A DNA stretch of 62,670 nt from Firmicutes bacterium UBA4996 (GCA_002396805.1 DGYW01000058.1:118747-181416), one strand, 5' to 3'. Positions 17,114 to 25,826 are shown, counted from the stretch's first letter. Numbers and translations are program-made. Notes: generated by a model from the sequence alone, not told the origin.

Positions 17114-18469
17114 TTGGATGAACTAAGAATTTTGTCCCCCACGGCGATTCTAGGCTATGGTTTTCCCTTAGCCTCTTTTCAGGCCGGATTAGAGCGTAGT
17201 CCACATGTTATTGCGGTTGATGCAGGTTCAACAGACCCAGGTCCTTATTATCTAGGTTCTGGCCAGTCGTTTACCCAACGTTCTGCAGTCAAGCGTGACT
17301 TACGTCACTTAATTGAAGCGGCTCTCACGCGCAATATTCCGCTAGTCATTGGGTCTGCTGGTGGTTCTGGTGCAAAGCCCCATGTGGAGTGGAATTTAGC
17401 CATTGTAGAAGAGGTGTTGGCAGAACTCGGCAAGACTGCCCGATTAGCGGTTATTTATAGTGACATAGATCGTCAATTGGTCGCGGAAAAGCTCAAGAAA
17501 GACCAGGTCCAGCCCCTGGGTCCTATTGCGCAATTGACAGAGGAAGAAATCTTTGCCAGTACGAACCTAGTAGCTCAAATGGGTCTAGAGCCCATCATGG
17601 AGGCACTCCAAGAAGGCGCAGAGATTATTCTGGCGGGTAGGGCCTATGATCCCACTGCTTTTGCGGCGTTGCCAGTCCTTAAGGGCTATGATCTTGCCCT
17701 AGCTTTGCATCTTGGGAAAATACTGGAGTGTGCAGCTATTGCCGCTAATCCAGGCAGCGGTAGTGATTGCTTAATGGGTTACCTTTATAAGGATTCCTTT
17801 GTGTTAGAAGCTCTCAATCCACAGCGGGAGTGCACGAGGATCTCGATTGCCGCCCATACTCTTTATGAAAAGAGTAATCCTTACTTTTTGCCTGGTCCAG
17901 GAGGACGTTTAGATCTAACTAAGACTGTGTTCGAACAGTTGCCAGGAGGCAAGGTTAGGGTTTCGGGAACTACCTTTACACCTACAGATGGTTATTTTGT
18001 CAAACTGGAAGGGGCACGCCTCATCGGATATCGGACTATCAGTATTGCTGGTGTGCGCGATCCTATCATGATTGGACAGATAGACGAGGTAATCGCAGGT
18101 GTTAAGGAACGGGTCGAGGATAATTTTCAAGAACTCCAAGACTATCAGTTACATGTGCACTGTTACGGTAAGAACGGCGTGATGGGGGCTTTAGAACCTC
18201 ATCCTGAACCGGGACATGAGTTGGGGTTAGTAATTGAGGCAGTGGCAAGCACTCAGGAAGTAGCGGATACTATTTGCAGCTTTGCCCGCTCCACACTCTT
18301 ACACTATGGTTATCCAGGCAGGAAATCTACGGCAGGTAACTTAGCTTTTCCCTACTCACCTTCTGACGTTTCAGCGGGAGCAGTTTACAAGTTTAATGTG
18401 CACCACTTGATGCAAATAGAAGATCCGAAGAGCCTATTTCCAATTAAGATGGGGAGGAGTGGTCTATGA
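17114..18469 (+). CDS. AtuA-like (DUF1446) family protein
   Basis: About 451 residues. An AtuA-type signature is visible: GSAGGSGAKPHVEWNL near residue 80, ILAGRAYDPTAFAALP near residue 175, and GPGGRLDLTKTVFEQLPGG near residue 260. AtuA proteins occur in acyclic terpene degradation, but this branch recurs with a DUF4387 gene in methylaspartate clusters and has no proven activity. From context it may act on mesaconate, citramalate or their CoA esters; that is inference. The TTG at 17114 is nine bases after TAGGAG, whereas the ATG at 17105 abuts it. Confidence 0.75.
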   Translation: MDELRILSPTAILGYGFPLASFQAGLERSPHVIAVDAGSTDPGPYYLGSGQSFTQRSAVKRDLRHLIEAALTRNIPLVIGSAGGSGAKPHVEWNLAIVEEVLAELGKTARLAVIYSDIDRQLVAEKLKKDQVQPLGPIAQLTEEEIFASTNLVAQMGLEPIMEALQEGAEIILAGRAYDPTAFAALPVLKGYDLALALHLGKILECAAIAANPGSGSDCLMGYLYKDSFVLEALNPQRECTRISIAAHTLYEKSNPYFLPGPGGRLDLTKTVFEQLPGGKVRVSGTTFTPTDGYFVKLEGARLIGYRTISIAGVRDPIMIGQIDEVIAGVKERVEDNFQELQDYQLHVHCYGKNGVMGALEPHPEPGHELGLVIEAVASTQEVADTICSFARSTLLHYGYPGRKSTAGNLAFPYSPSDVSAGAVYKFNVHHLMQIEDPKSLFPIKMGRSGL

Positions 18470-18768
18470 GATACGTCAAGGATGTTGCTTTGGTGATTCG
18501 AAGTAAAAACGCGGGCCCTTATGAACTAACATTTGACCTCATGTTTCCTGATGAAGAAAGCTACGATGAAGTGCGACAAAGTATTACCAAAGCGAAGATT
18601 GCCCAGTTATACCAGATTGAGGAGAGTGAGGTGCTCTCTCTAGTGCACTTTGCTCCGGCCCATGCCATCAAGATTACTATTGTGCGCCCTCGGGCTTCAG
18701 GTGACCTTGGGGAAACGGATGTTTATGGTGCACAGCAACACGCACCCCTTTTTGACCTAACTTATTAA
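18466..18768 (+). CDS. DUF4387 protein
   Basis: A 100-residue protein (VALVIRSKNAGPYELTFDLMF at the N-terminus, VRPRASGDLGETDVYGAQQH near the end). It overlaps the AtuA-like gene by four bases, and the two families are usually adjacent or fused, so they probably form a complex. Function unknown. Placement directly before mal ties it to methylaspartate or mesaconate metabolism. Confidence 0.8.
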   Translation: MRYVKDVALVIRSKNAGPYELTFDLMFPDEESYDEVRQSITKAKIAQLYQIEESEVLSLVHFAPAHAIKITIVRPRASGDLGETDVYGAQQHAPLFDLTY

Positions 18769-18782
18769 AGGAGTGGTGGAAA

Positions 18783-20030
18783 TTGAAGATTAAGGATGTC
18801 GTTTTATCCAAAGGGTTAACGGGGTTTTATTTCGACGATCAAAAGGCTATTCGACAAGGGAATTTTCGCGAAAATGGCCTTGCTTATGATGGTGATCCGG
18901 TGACACCAGGATTCACCAGCATTCGCCAAGCTGGCGAAAGCGTTTCTATTCAATTAGTCTTAGAGAGCGGGCAAGTAGCCTATGGTGACTGTGCCGCGGT
19001 GCAATACTCTGGTGCTGGTGGCCGAGATCCCTTGTTTTTAGCTGATGATTATATTCCCCTGATCGAGAAATACGTCGTACCCGTAGTAAAGGGAAAAGCA
19101 TTAACCTCTTTTAAGCAGTTAGCCAAAGAAGTAGATCAGATTAAAGATAGTAATGGTAAACTAATGCATACTGCCATTCGTTATGGAGTGACTCAGGCTC
19201 TGCTTGATGCGGTAGCCCGAAGCAAAGGGGTAACTATGGCAGAAGTAATCGTTGATGAATATGGTTTGGAGCTAACTCCCGAACCAGTCCTAATCTTTTG
19301 CCAAACCGGAGATGATCGCAAGATCAATGCGGACCGCATGATCATTAAGCAAGCAGATATGCTGCCCCACGGTCTGTTTAACAACGTTAATAAACTTGGT
19401 AAGAATGGAGAGCATCTTAAGGAATACTTAGCTTGGTTGAAGGAGCGGGTCCAGGAACTAAAGACATGTCCTGACTATCTACCTGATTTTCAAGTTGACG
19501 TTTACGGTACCATCGGTGAGGCTTTCAATAACGATATTGCTAAGGTAGGCGAATATGCAAGAGAGCTAGCGGAGATAGTTGCACCACATAAGTTGCTCAT
19601 TGAAGGACCCATCGAGTGCTCCACTCGGGATGAGCAAATTAAGGCCATGGCGGATTTGAGGACCTATGTGGATGAGCGTAACATTCCGGTCAAATTCGTA
19701 GTAGATGAATGGTGTAATACTCTTGATGATATCAAGGCCTTTACCGATGCTAAGGCTGGACATATGATTCAGATTAAGGCTCCGGATCTGGGGGGCATCA
19801 ATAATTCTGTAGAAGCGGTAATCTACTGTCACAAAAACGGTATGCTACCGTATTTGGGTGGAACCTGTAATGAAACAGAGCGTTCTGCTCAGATCACTGT
19901 TCAAGTCGCAGTGGCAACCCAGCCGAGACAGATTCTTTCTAAGCCAGGTATGGGTGTGGACGAGGGATTGTCTATATGCACTAACGAAATGAATCGTCTG
20001 GTGGCTCTTTTGAAGAGCAGAGCAAGGTAG
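18783..20030 (+). CDS. mal: Methylaspartate ammonia-lyase
   Basis: A 415-residue enolase-superfamily enzyme converting 3-methylaspartate to mesaconate and ammonia. Family landmarks are AVQYSGAGGRDPLF, the metal-ligand region VDVYGTIGEAF and VVDEWCNTLDD, and the catalytic-Lys segment QIKAPDLGGINN. TTG start at 18783, preceded by GGAGTGG. Directly after the glutamate mutase genes, it supplies step two of the pathway. Confidence 0.95.
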   Translation: MKIKDVVLSKGLTGFYFDDQKAIRQGNFRENGLAYDGDPVTPGFTSIRQAGESVSIQLVLESGQVAYGDCAAVQYSGAGGRDPLFLADDYIPLIEKYVVPVVKGKALTSFKQLAKEVDQIKDSNGKLMHTAIRYGVTQALLDAVARSKGVTMAEVIVDEYGLELTPEPVLIFCQTGDDRKINADRMIIKQADMLPHGLFNNVNKLGKNGEHLKEYLAWLKERVQELKTCPDYLPDFQVDVYGTIGEAFNNDIAKVGEYARELAEIVAPHKLLIEGPIECSTRDEQIKAMADLRTYVDERNIPVKFVVDEWCNTLDDIKAFTDAKAGHMIQIKAPDLGGINNSVEAVIYCHKNGMLPYLGGTCNETERSAQITVQVAVATQPRQILSKPGMGVDEGLSICTNEMNRLVALLKSRAR

Positions 20031-20039
20031 GGGATAGAA

Positions 20040-20882
20040 GTGAGAGTAATTAAGTATGACGACATAGTGGCCCGGACTAAAGCCCTGTGTTTGGACGCTA
20101 ATCGGCATCTTCCTGCCGATGTCTTTGGAGCCCTGAAGCGCGCTCAAGAGCAAGAGGTCTCTCCCTTAGGCAAAAATGTTTTAGATACCATTTTGGAAAA
20201 CGCGGAGATTGCTCGCACCAAATCCATGGCGCTTTGTCAGGACACTGGTATGGTTGTTGTTTTCGCCGAGGTCGGTCAAGACGCACGGATTGAAGGTGGA
20301 TTACTCACTGATGCAATTGACGAGGGTGTGCGTCAGGCTTATGATGAAGGGTATCTACGCAAAAGCGTCGTTGGTGACCCCTTAGAGCGAGTAAATACAG
20401 GAGATAACACTCCCGCGGTTGTGCACGTCTCTTTGGTAGCAGGCGATCAACTGCGCCTGACTGTGGCACCAAAAGGTTTTGGTAGTGAAAACATGTCTGC
20501 CCTCCGTATGCTTAAACCTGCGGAAGGCGTACAAGGTGTGAAGGACTTCATTGTGGAGACAGTTACCAAGGCTGGCGGTAATCCCTGTCCACCCATTATT
20601 ATTGGAGTTGGGATTGGAGGTACCTTTGAAAAGGCGGCCTTGATGGCCAAGCGATCTGTCTTGCGGGAAATTGGATCCAAGCATCCAAAACCACACCTGG
20701 CTCAGCTTGAAGAAGAGCTCTTAGAACTGGTCAACAAAACTGGTGTAGGACCGCAGGGCTTTGGTGGTACGCAAACAGCCTTAGCCGTCTTTGTGGATAC
20801 TTATCCAACCCATATAGCGGGATTGCCAGTGGCCGTAAACATTAACTGCCATGTGGCAAGACATGTGGAGGCGATTCTCTAA
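20040..20882 (+). CDS. Class I fumarate hydratase alpha subunit (possible mesaconase)
   Basis: A 280-residue Fe-S hydro-lyase of the fumarase/tartrate dehydratase alpha type: ALCQDTGMVVVF near residue 62, GDNTPAVVHV, NPCPPIIIGVGIGGTFE and GPQGFGGTQTALAV. After mal, the expected next step is hydration of mesaconate to (S)-citramalate, which class I fumarases can perform. The partner beta subunit gene (about 180 residues) is not next door; a P-loop NTPase follows instead. GTG start at 20040. Confidence 0.88.
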   Translation: MRVIKYDDIVARTKALCLDANRHLPADVFGALKRAQEQEVSPLGKNVLDTILENAEIARTKSMALCQDTGMVVVFAEVGQDARIEGGLLTDAIDEGVRQAYDEGYLRKSVVGDPLERVNTGDNTPAVVHVSLVAGDQLRLTVAPKGFGSENMSALRMLKPAEGVQGVKDFIVETVTKAGGNPCPPIIIGVGIGGTFEKAALMAKRSVLREIGSKHPKPHLAQLEEELLELVNKTGVGPQGFGGTQTALAVFVDTYPTHIAGLPVAVNINCHVARHVEAIL

Positions 20883-21748
20883 TGCACTATACTACTCTAG
20901 TTCAGGCGGTTTACTATGCGCCTAGGGGCCGCAAAAGGTTAATGCACTTGGGCATGCTAATTTCCCAGCGATATTTGGGTGCAGAAAACCGCCTGATTGG
21001 GGTGGTTGGTGACTCAGGGGCAGGCAAATCCCTATTGATTCGAGGGATGTTTCCTGGTCTTGTCTTAACAAATGACGATGATGGGGTGAACAACCGACCT
21101 CTTCCGGTCTTGGATGATGCTGGGAACGACTTTTTTCGGACCCACAGCTATCACTTAGATGTGCGTTTTGAAATGGCCTTTACTCCTCTGTGGGAGTTAG
21201 CTGATGCGGTTCGAAAGGCGGTCTCCAGTGGACATCGGGTGATTGTAGAGCACTTCGATTTGCTGTATCCTTTACTCAACCTTAACGCTGAAGTGTTAAT
21301 TGGGATTGGGGAAGAAGTTGTTGTTACTGTTCCCACTCTATTTGGTCCCTTTCCAGCTGAAGTGGCTCAGCAGGCCTTCGATTCCTTAGTTTATCGCAAA
21401 ATGGCCCATAGTGCAGAAGACCTTACTTCTGTAGTTTTCGAACAAATGGGGTTTGAGGCACCAACTATGCACAGCGATGTACGGAGAGGTTTTGTTGTGG
21501 AGTTTTCCCAGAAGCCAGAAGTTGATTTGGCCGAAGTGGAGCGCAGGGTACTGGAATATATTGCCCAGGATTTGCCGATTGGATTTTACAAAGACAATGC
21601 CATCTTAATCGGTGACGAGGTTTTGGAATGTACTGGGCCGCGGATTCATATGTCTTCTACGGGTAAAATTGAACGATTTCGTTTGGATAAAAGTTTTCAG
21701 TATTCGCCGATCACCAAGACTTTCTTGCTGGCCGGACGAGTTGGGTAA
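20882..21748 (+). CDS. P-loop NTPase related to the 'alanyl-tRNA synthetase second additional domain' family
   Basis: A 288-residue protein with a Walker A motif GVVGDSGAGKSLLIRG near residue 40, then LTNDDDGVNNRPLPVLDD and a possible acidic site. I recognise it as the family misleadingly named for an alanyl-tRNA synthetase additional domain; the true function is unknown. The start ATG overlaps the stop of the fumarase-like gene, so it belongs to the cluster and may serve enzyme maturation or substrate handling. It ends 14 bases before spo0A. Confidence 0.65.
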   Translation: MHYTTLVQAVYYAPRGRKRLMHLGMLISQRYLGAENRLIGVVGDSGAGKSLLIRGMFPGLVLTNDDDGVNNRPLPVLDDAGNDFFRTHSYHLDVRFEMAFTPLWELADAVRKAVSSGHRVIVEHFDLLYPLLNLNAEVLIGIGEEVVVTVPTLFGPFPAEVAQQAFDSLVYRKMAHSAEDLTSVVFEQMGFEAPTMHSDVRRGFVVEFSQKPEVDLAEVERRVLEYIAQDLPIGFYKDNAILIGDEVLECTGPRIHMSSTGKIERFRLDKSFQYSPITKTFLLAGRVG

Positions 21749-21761
21749 TGGGGTGAAGTCC

Positions 21762-22523
21762 ATGTCGGGGGCGATTAGGATTTTGCAGGCGGACGCGGAC
21801 AGCGTTTTCAGGCAAGATGTGTCTAGATATTTTGAAAGTTTGGAAGACTTTGTCTATATAGAAGGACTAGAGGCTGCAGACAGGATTTTAGATTCTATTG
21901 CAGAGCACCAGCCCAATATTGTTCTCTTGGATTTGGATTTACCACCACAGGGTGGTTTCCCAGTTCTCGGGGAAATTCGAAAACGTTGGAGTAACGATAC
22001 TTTACCTATAATAATGCTCGCCAGATCACATAAGGCAGAAGCTCATCTAACACAAGCAGTTGCTTTGGGTGCCAGCTATTTTATTCTCCGCCCAGTGGAT
22101 TTGGTGGTGCTGGAAAACCGTGTTCGGCAGCTCCTCAATACCACTCCCCTTGTTATTGACAATGGTTTATCACTAAAGCAAGTGCAGGAGATCTGTGTGC
22201 GCTATTTTGATGCCATGGGGATACCTCCCCACTACAAGGGTTATCGCTATTTGATCGAAGGGATTTGGTTAGCTTCCCTGCATCCAACTTGGTTAAGTTC
22301 TATGACGAAAAAACTCTACCCTGCCATTGGTCAGCGCTTTGGTACTAGTGGATCTCAGGTGGAGCGAGCCATGCGTTATGCCTTGGATATGACATGGGAA
22401 AAGGGCGTTCTAGAAGAATTGTATCGTTTGTTTCCCTACGAGGTGCGGGAAAACAAAGGCAAACCTACTAACTCCGCTTTTATCGCTAAGATGGCAGACT
22501 TGGTGGCTTTAGAAGCGGGGTAG
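21762..22523 (+). CDS. spo0A: Sporulation master regulator Spo0A, divergent receiver domain
   Basis: A 253-residue protein: receiver domain (about 5-125) and the Spo0A-specific DNA-binding domain (about 140-250: GIPPHYKGYRYL, LYPAIGQRF, QVERAMRYALDMTWEKG, KPTNSAFIAKMAD). The phosphoacceptor Asp57 (LLDLDLP) is kept, but the switch Thr is Ala87 (MLARS), the conserved Lys is Arg110 (ILRPVD), and one acidic-pocket Asp is Ala12 (QADAD). The DNA-binding half looks normal. I chose the ATG at 21762, behind GGGGTGAAG; a GTG at 21753 is possible. It is usually next to spoIVB but here is separated from it by the methylaspartate cluster. Confidence 0.93.
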   Translation: MSGAIRILQADADSVFRQDVSRYFESLEDFVYIEGLEAADRILDSIAEHQPNIVLLDLDLPPQGGFPVLGEIRKRWSNDTLPIIMLARSHKAEAHLTQAVALGASYFILRPVDLVVLENRVRQLLNTTPLVIDNGLSLKQVQEICVRYFDAMGIPPHYKGYRYLIEGIWLASLHPTWLSSMTKKLYPAIGQRFGTSGSQVERAMRYALDMTWEKGVLEELYRLFPYEVRENKGKPTNSAFIAKMADLVALEAG

Positions 22524-22558
22524 CCAGACTAAACCCCCGAAAAAAACAGCATACTAAG

Positions 22559-22585
22559 AGAGACGGTAGAACCGTCTCTTTTTAT
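22559..22585 (+). terminator. Intrinsic terminator after spo0A
   Basis: A 9-bp stem AGAGACGGT (22559-22567) with ACCGTCTCT (22571-22579), a three-base loop and a T tract. Confidence 0.88.
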
Positions 22586-22602
22586 CTTCCTAAGGGGGTT
22601 AC

Positions 22603-23721
22603 ATGATGCAAGGGAGAGTACGACTAGGCAAAAGAACAAAGGAACTAGCCCCTTTCTTGCAGCCACAAGAGATTGCCATTATTTCTCATCAGGACCTTGA
22701 TGCGATTGGTGCAACGGGATTAGTAGATGGAGGTGTTAGTGCGGTCATCAACGCCCAAAGCTCACTAACTTGCCGTTATCCGAATTTGGGTCCACAACTC
22801 TTAGTGGACCATGGTGTGTTGCTTTTGGATAGTGTAGGGGAAGAGATCTTTGACCTTCTGAAGGATGGTGACGTGGTCGAAATTAGAGGCCGGCGGGTCA
22901 TTCACGAGGGCCGAACCATTGCCGTTGGTACCATCGTGACTCCTTATCGAATTGAGGAAAGAACAAGGCTCGCCCGGCTTAACTTGCCGCAAGAACTAGA
23001 CCGCTTTGTGTCTAACACCCTAACTTATGCAGCTCAGGAAAAGCAAACCATTCTAGCTGACATGAGTTTCCCGCGGCTTCGGCACGAGTTAGCAGGTAAA
23101 TCCGTAGTAGTGGTGGTTAGGGGCCTAGGTTACCGTGAAGATCTACAGACCCTGGCTCCTTTCATTCTAGAGGCTAAACCAATTCTACTAGGAGTAGATG
23201 GCGGTGCGGATGCCCTCTTGGCTTCTGGGTATGATCCTCAGATTATTGTGGGGGATATGGATAGCGTCAGTGATCGGGCTCTTCTTTCGGGTGGTCAACT
23301 ACTAGCCCACGCCTACGGCGATGGTCATTGCCCTAGTGCTCTTCGCTTAGATCGGCTAGGTGTAGCCTATGATGTGGTTTCAGCGCCGGGCACTAGTGAA
23401 GATCTTGCCTTGTTAGTGGCGCACCATTACGGAGCGGAGCTTATTGTTTTGGTAGGGTCCCACTCCAATATGATCGATTTTTTAGAGAAAGGTCGGCCAG
23501 GTATGGCTTCTACCTTTTTGACTAGGTTAAAAATAGGTCCCATTCTCTTGGACGCAAAAAAAGTGAGCGAGCTCTATCAGTCCGGAAGTTCTCTCAGTGT
23601 TTTACCGGTGGTCTTTGCAGCTCTAATTCCTATCTTGGTTTTTGTTGGTTTAGCTTCGCCTTGGCGACAATATTTTCGCCTCCTTTGGTTACAGCTCCGT
23701 CTGATTGCGGGGTGGTTGTAG
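22603..23721 (+). CDS. steA: SteA-like putative cytokinetic protein (thiamine pyrophosphokinase-like fold)
   Basis: A 372-residue protein. The middle resembles a thiamine pyrophosphokinase catalytic domain (GVDGGADALLASGYDPQIIVGDMDSVSD near residue 200), preceded by an N-terminal domain with ISHQDLDAIGATGLVD. A hydrophobic segment at about residues 333-355 anchors it in the membrane. In Corynebacterium, SteA and SteB act at the division septum; the next gene is a SteB-like protein. A ribosome binding site (AAGGGGG) precedes ATG 22603. Confidence 0.75.
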   Translation: MMQGRVRLGKRTKELAPFLQPQEIAIISHQDLDAIGATGLVDGGVSAVINAQSSLTCRYPNLGPQLLVDHGVLLLDSVGEEIFDLLKDGDVVEIRGRRVIHEGRTIAVGTIVTPYRIEERTRLARLNLPQELDRFVSNTLTYAAQEKQTILADMSFPRLRHELAGKSVVVVVRGLGYREDLQTLAPFILEAKPILLGVDGGADALLASGYDPQIIVGDMDSVSDRALLSGGQLLAHAYGDGHCPSALRLDRLGVAYDVVSAPGTSEDLALLVAHHYGAELIVLVGSHSNMIDFLEKGRPGMASTFLTRLKIGPILLDAKKVSELYQSGSSLSVLPVVFAALIPILVFVGLASPWRQYFRLLWLQLRLIAGWL

Positions 23722-24366
23722 ATGAACTTTGGCTTCCGTTATCATTTAGCCTCTTTGATGGCAGTGTTTTTAAGCTTATTTTTGGGAATTCTGATTGGAG
23801 GTGCCCTATTTCAAGATAGTGCCCTCGTTGAAGAACAGGGGCTTTTGATTGCTGAAATGGAGACACGCTTCAAAGAAATGCAAGGCAATCTAGCCCACTT
23901 TCAAAAGGAATTAGATTTCTCGCAGGAGGCTTGGGTAGCATTGAGAGACACTTTTTTACAAGGTCAACTAAGTCAGAAGACCGTGGTTTTAATTACGGAG
24001 AAGGATGGCGATCAAGTTACTTTGATGCAGGTTTTAGAGTTAGCGGGTGCGGATGTGAAAACTTTGCCCCTCGAAGAACTAGACCAGATTACCCTAGCTG
24101 CGGATATGGCTATTATTGTACCGATAGCTAATTTAACGCTTGATACACCATCTAAAGGGGAATTGTATCGGCTAGTAACCGATGGCGCAAGCCTCGTCTA
24201 TGTATGGGGTAGGCAAGAAAACCCGTTTCTAGATGGTTTGCCTCGGGGTTTGCAAATTGATAGTGTGGATACGGTTCTGGGAGAGATTGCCCTCATTTTA
24301 GGACTAGCCAAGGGTAGCCTAGGACATTATGGCTTTCAAATGGGGGCGGAGGGGCTGTTTCCATGA
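23722..24366 (+). CDS. steB: SteB/MctB-like membrane protein (DUF3186, 'copper transporter' family)
   Basis: 214 residues: one N-terminal membrane helix (about 8-32), a short coiled coil (about 33-75) and an extracytoplasmic alpha/beta domain. Databases often call this family a copper transport outer membrane protein, but pairing with SteA suggests a role in septum or envelope assembly. It starts right after the steA stop and overlaps the glycosyltransferase gene by four bases. Confidence 0.7.
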   Translation: MNFGFRYHLASLMAVFLSLFLGILIGGALFQDSALVEEQGLLIAEMETRFKEMQGNLAHFQKELDFSQEAWVALRDTFLQGQLSQKTVVLITEKDGDQVTLMQVLELAGADVKTLPLEELDQITLAADMAIIVPIANLTLDTPSKGELYRLVTDGASLVYVWGRQENPFLDGLPRGLQIDSVDTVLGEIALILGLAKGSLGHYGFQMGAEGLFP

Positions 24367-25064
24367 GAGTTGTTGCCCTTATCCCAGCTTATAACGAGGA
24401 GGCAACCATTGCGGCAACCCTTTCTGCATTAGCAACCATCCAACCCTTAGATGAGATTGTGGTGATAAATGATGGTTCAACCGACCAGACGGCAAACAGT
24501 ATCAAGCAGATCAGGGTTGATAGTCCCAACATCACTCTTCTCAACTTACCGAAAAACGGGGGAAAGGGTACGGCCTTAAATCGTGGGCGGGAAGTCTCAT
24601 CTGCAGATGTCTTTCTTTTGGTTGATGCAGATTTAGGTGAGACTGCTAGTTTGGCCCAAGAACTTTTAGCTCCTGTGTTACGGGGTGATGCGGATATGAG
24701 TATTGCCCGCTTTGGTGCTCAACAAACCCAGAACAAAATGGCCATGGGTTTTGGCCTAGTCCGCCGGACCGCTTGTTTAGGTGTGTGGATCCTAACTGGA
24801 AACACCGTCGCAAGTCCCTTATCGGGTCAACGAGCTATCACAGCTGAGTTATTGCACACCCTGGGGCCGTTTTTCGAAGGTTTTGGGGTGGAAATCGGAC
24901 TTACCGTAGGGGCGTTACACCATGGTTTTCGAGTTGTGGAGGTTCCCTTGGCTATGCAACACCGGGCCTATGGTCGAGGGCTAAAGGGTATTAGGCATCG
25001 AGGTCGACAGTTGGTCCATGTTTTTAAGGCACTTTGGCGATGTTGGCGAAGGGGCTGGTATTAA
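24363..25064 (+). CDS. Family 2 glycosyltransferase
   Basis: A 233-residue GT-A fold enzyme resembling dolichol-phosphate mannose synthases: LIPAYNEEATIAATL, VVINDGSTDQT and the metal-binding LLVDADLGET. No C-terminal membrane domain. The overlap with steB and the MraY-like gene that follows suggest it glycosylates a polyprenyl-linked substrate for the envelope. Sugar donor unknown. Confidence 0.82.
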   Translation: MRVVALIPAYNEEATIAATLSALATIQPLDEIVVINDGSTDQTANSIKQIRVDSPNITLLNLPKNGGKGTALNRGREVSSADVFLLVDADLGETASLAQELLAPVLRGDADMSIARFGAQQTQNKMAMGFGLVRRTACLGVWILTGNTVASPLSGQRAITAELLHTLGPFFEGFGVEIGLTVGALHHGFRVVEVPLAMQHRAYGRGLKGIRHRGRQLVHVFKALWRCWRRGWY

Positions 25065-25826
25065 GTGTTTGGGGCTTTGATGTTGGTTGTGGCTACCTAT
25101 GTGCTAGTTCCTCTATTACAGCCACTTTTTGTTGCTCAATCTAAGCAGAACTATCATGGTCACTCAATTCCCTCGGCATTAGGCTTCACCTTCGTCTTGT
25201 CATCCGTAGTTGTGCTAATATCAGGTGGAGAAGGAATGCCTTACTTGTTCGCGATAGTCATGTTGTATTTTGCCCTCTTGGGCCTGGTGGATGATCTTTT
25301 AGGCGAGAGTGATTCGAAGGGTATTAGGGGTCATTTTGGACGAAGAACCCTGTCAACAGGTACTCTGAAAGCGCTGGGCGCAATGGGTTTCACATTTGCC
25401 TTAAGTCTGCGGCTCCCTGGGGGATGGTTGGAGACAATCATCAACGCAATACTCATTGCCTCTGCGGCTAACTTCTTAAACTTATTAGACCTTAGGCCAG
25501 GACGGACAGGGAAGGCCTTCATTATTTTTGCCTTCCCATTTATTGCCCTGGCACCTTCCCTGCGTGACTATCTACTATGGATATTGGGAGCGGTGGTTGG
25601 ATATTTGCCCTGGGATCTGAGAGAACAGGTCATGATGGGTGATACAGGTTCTAATCCTTTAGGGGCAACATTAGGTTTGGCGGCGGTCATGGTTTTACCT
25701 CAAACGGCGAAAACTATCTTGGCTTTAGTCCTCGTTGGTCTAAATCTGCTCGCTGAACGTATCTCCTTTTCTCGCGTTATTGAGGACAATCGGTTATTAG
25801 ATTTTCTTGACCGTCTAGGTCGTTGA
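25065..25826 (+). CDS. MraY/WecA-family phospho-sugar transferase-like membrane protein
   Basis: 253 residues with about eight membrane helices. Family signatures are LLGLVDDLLGE near residue 74, NFLNLLDLRPGR near residue 145 and MGDTGSNPLGATLG near residue 202. It is shorter than MraY and lacks the longest loops. It probably moves a sugar phosphate onto undecaprenyl phosphate, or is a regulatory relative. GTG start immediately after the glycosyltransferase stop. Confidence 0.75.
   Translation: MFGALMLVVATYVLVPLLQPLFVAQSKQNYHGHSIPSALGFTFVLSSVVVLISGGEGMPYLFAIVMLYFALLGLVDDLLGESDSKGIRGHFGRRTLSTGTLKALGAMGFTFALSLRLPGGWLETIINAILIASAANFLNLLDLRPGRTGKAFIIFAFPFIALAPSLRDYLLWILGAVVGYLPWDLREQVMMGDTGSNPLGATLGLAAVMVLPQTAKTILALVLVGLNLLAERISFSRVIEDNRLLDFLDRLGR

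Noticed and set aside
21612..21761. Upstream extension of Spo0A
   Set aside because: It lies wholly inside the preceding P-loop gene in another frame; homology begins at 21762.
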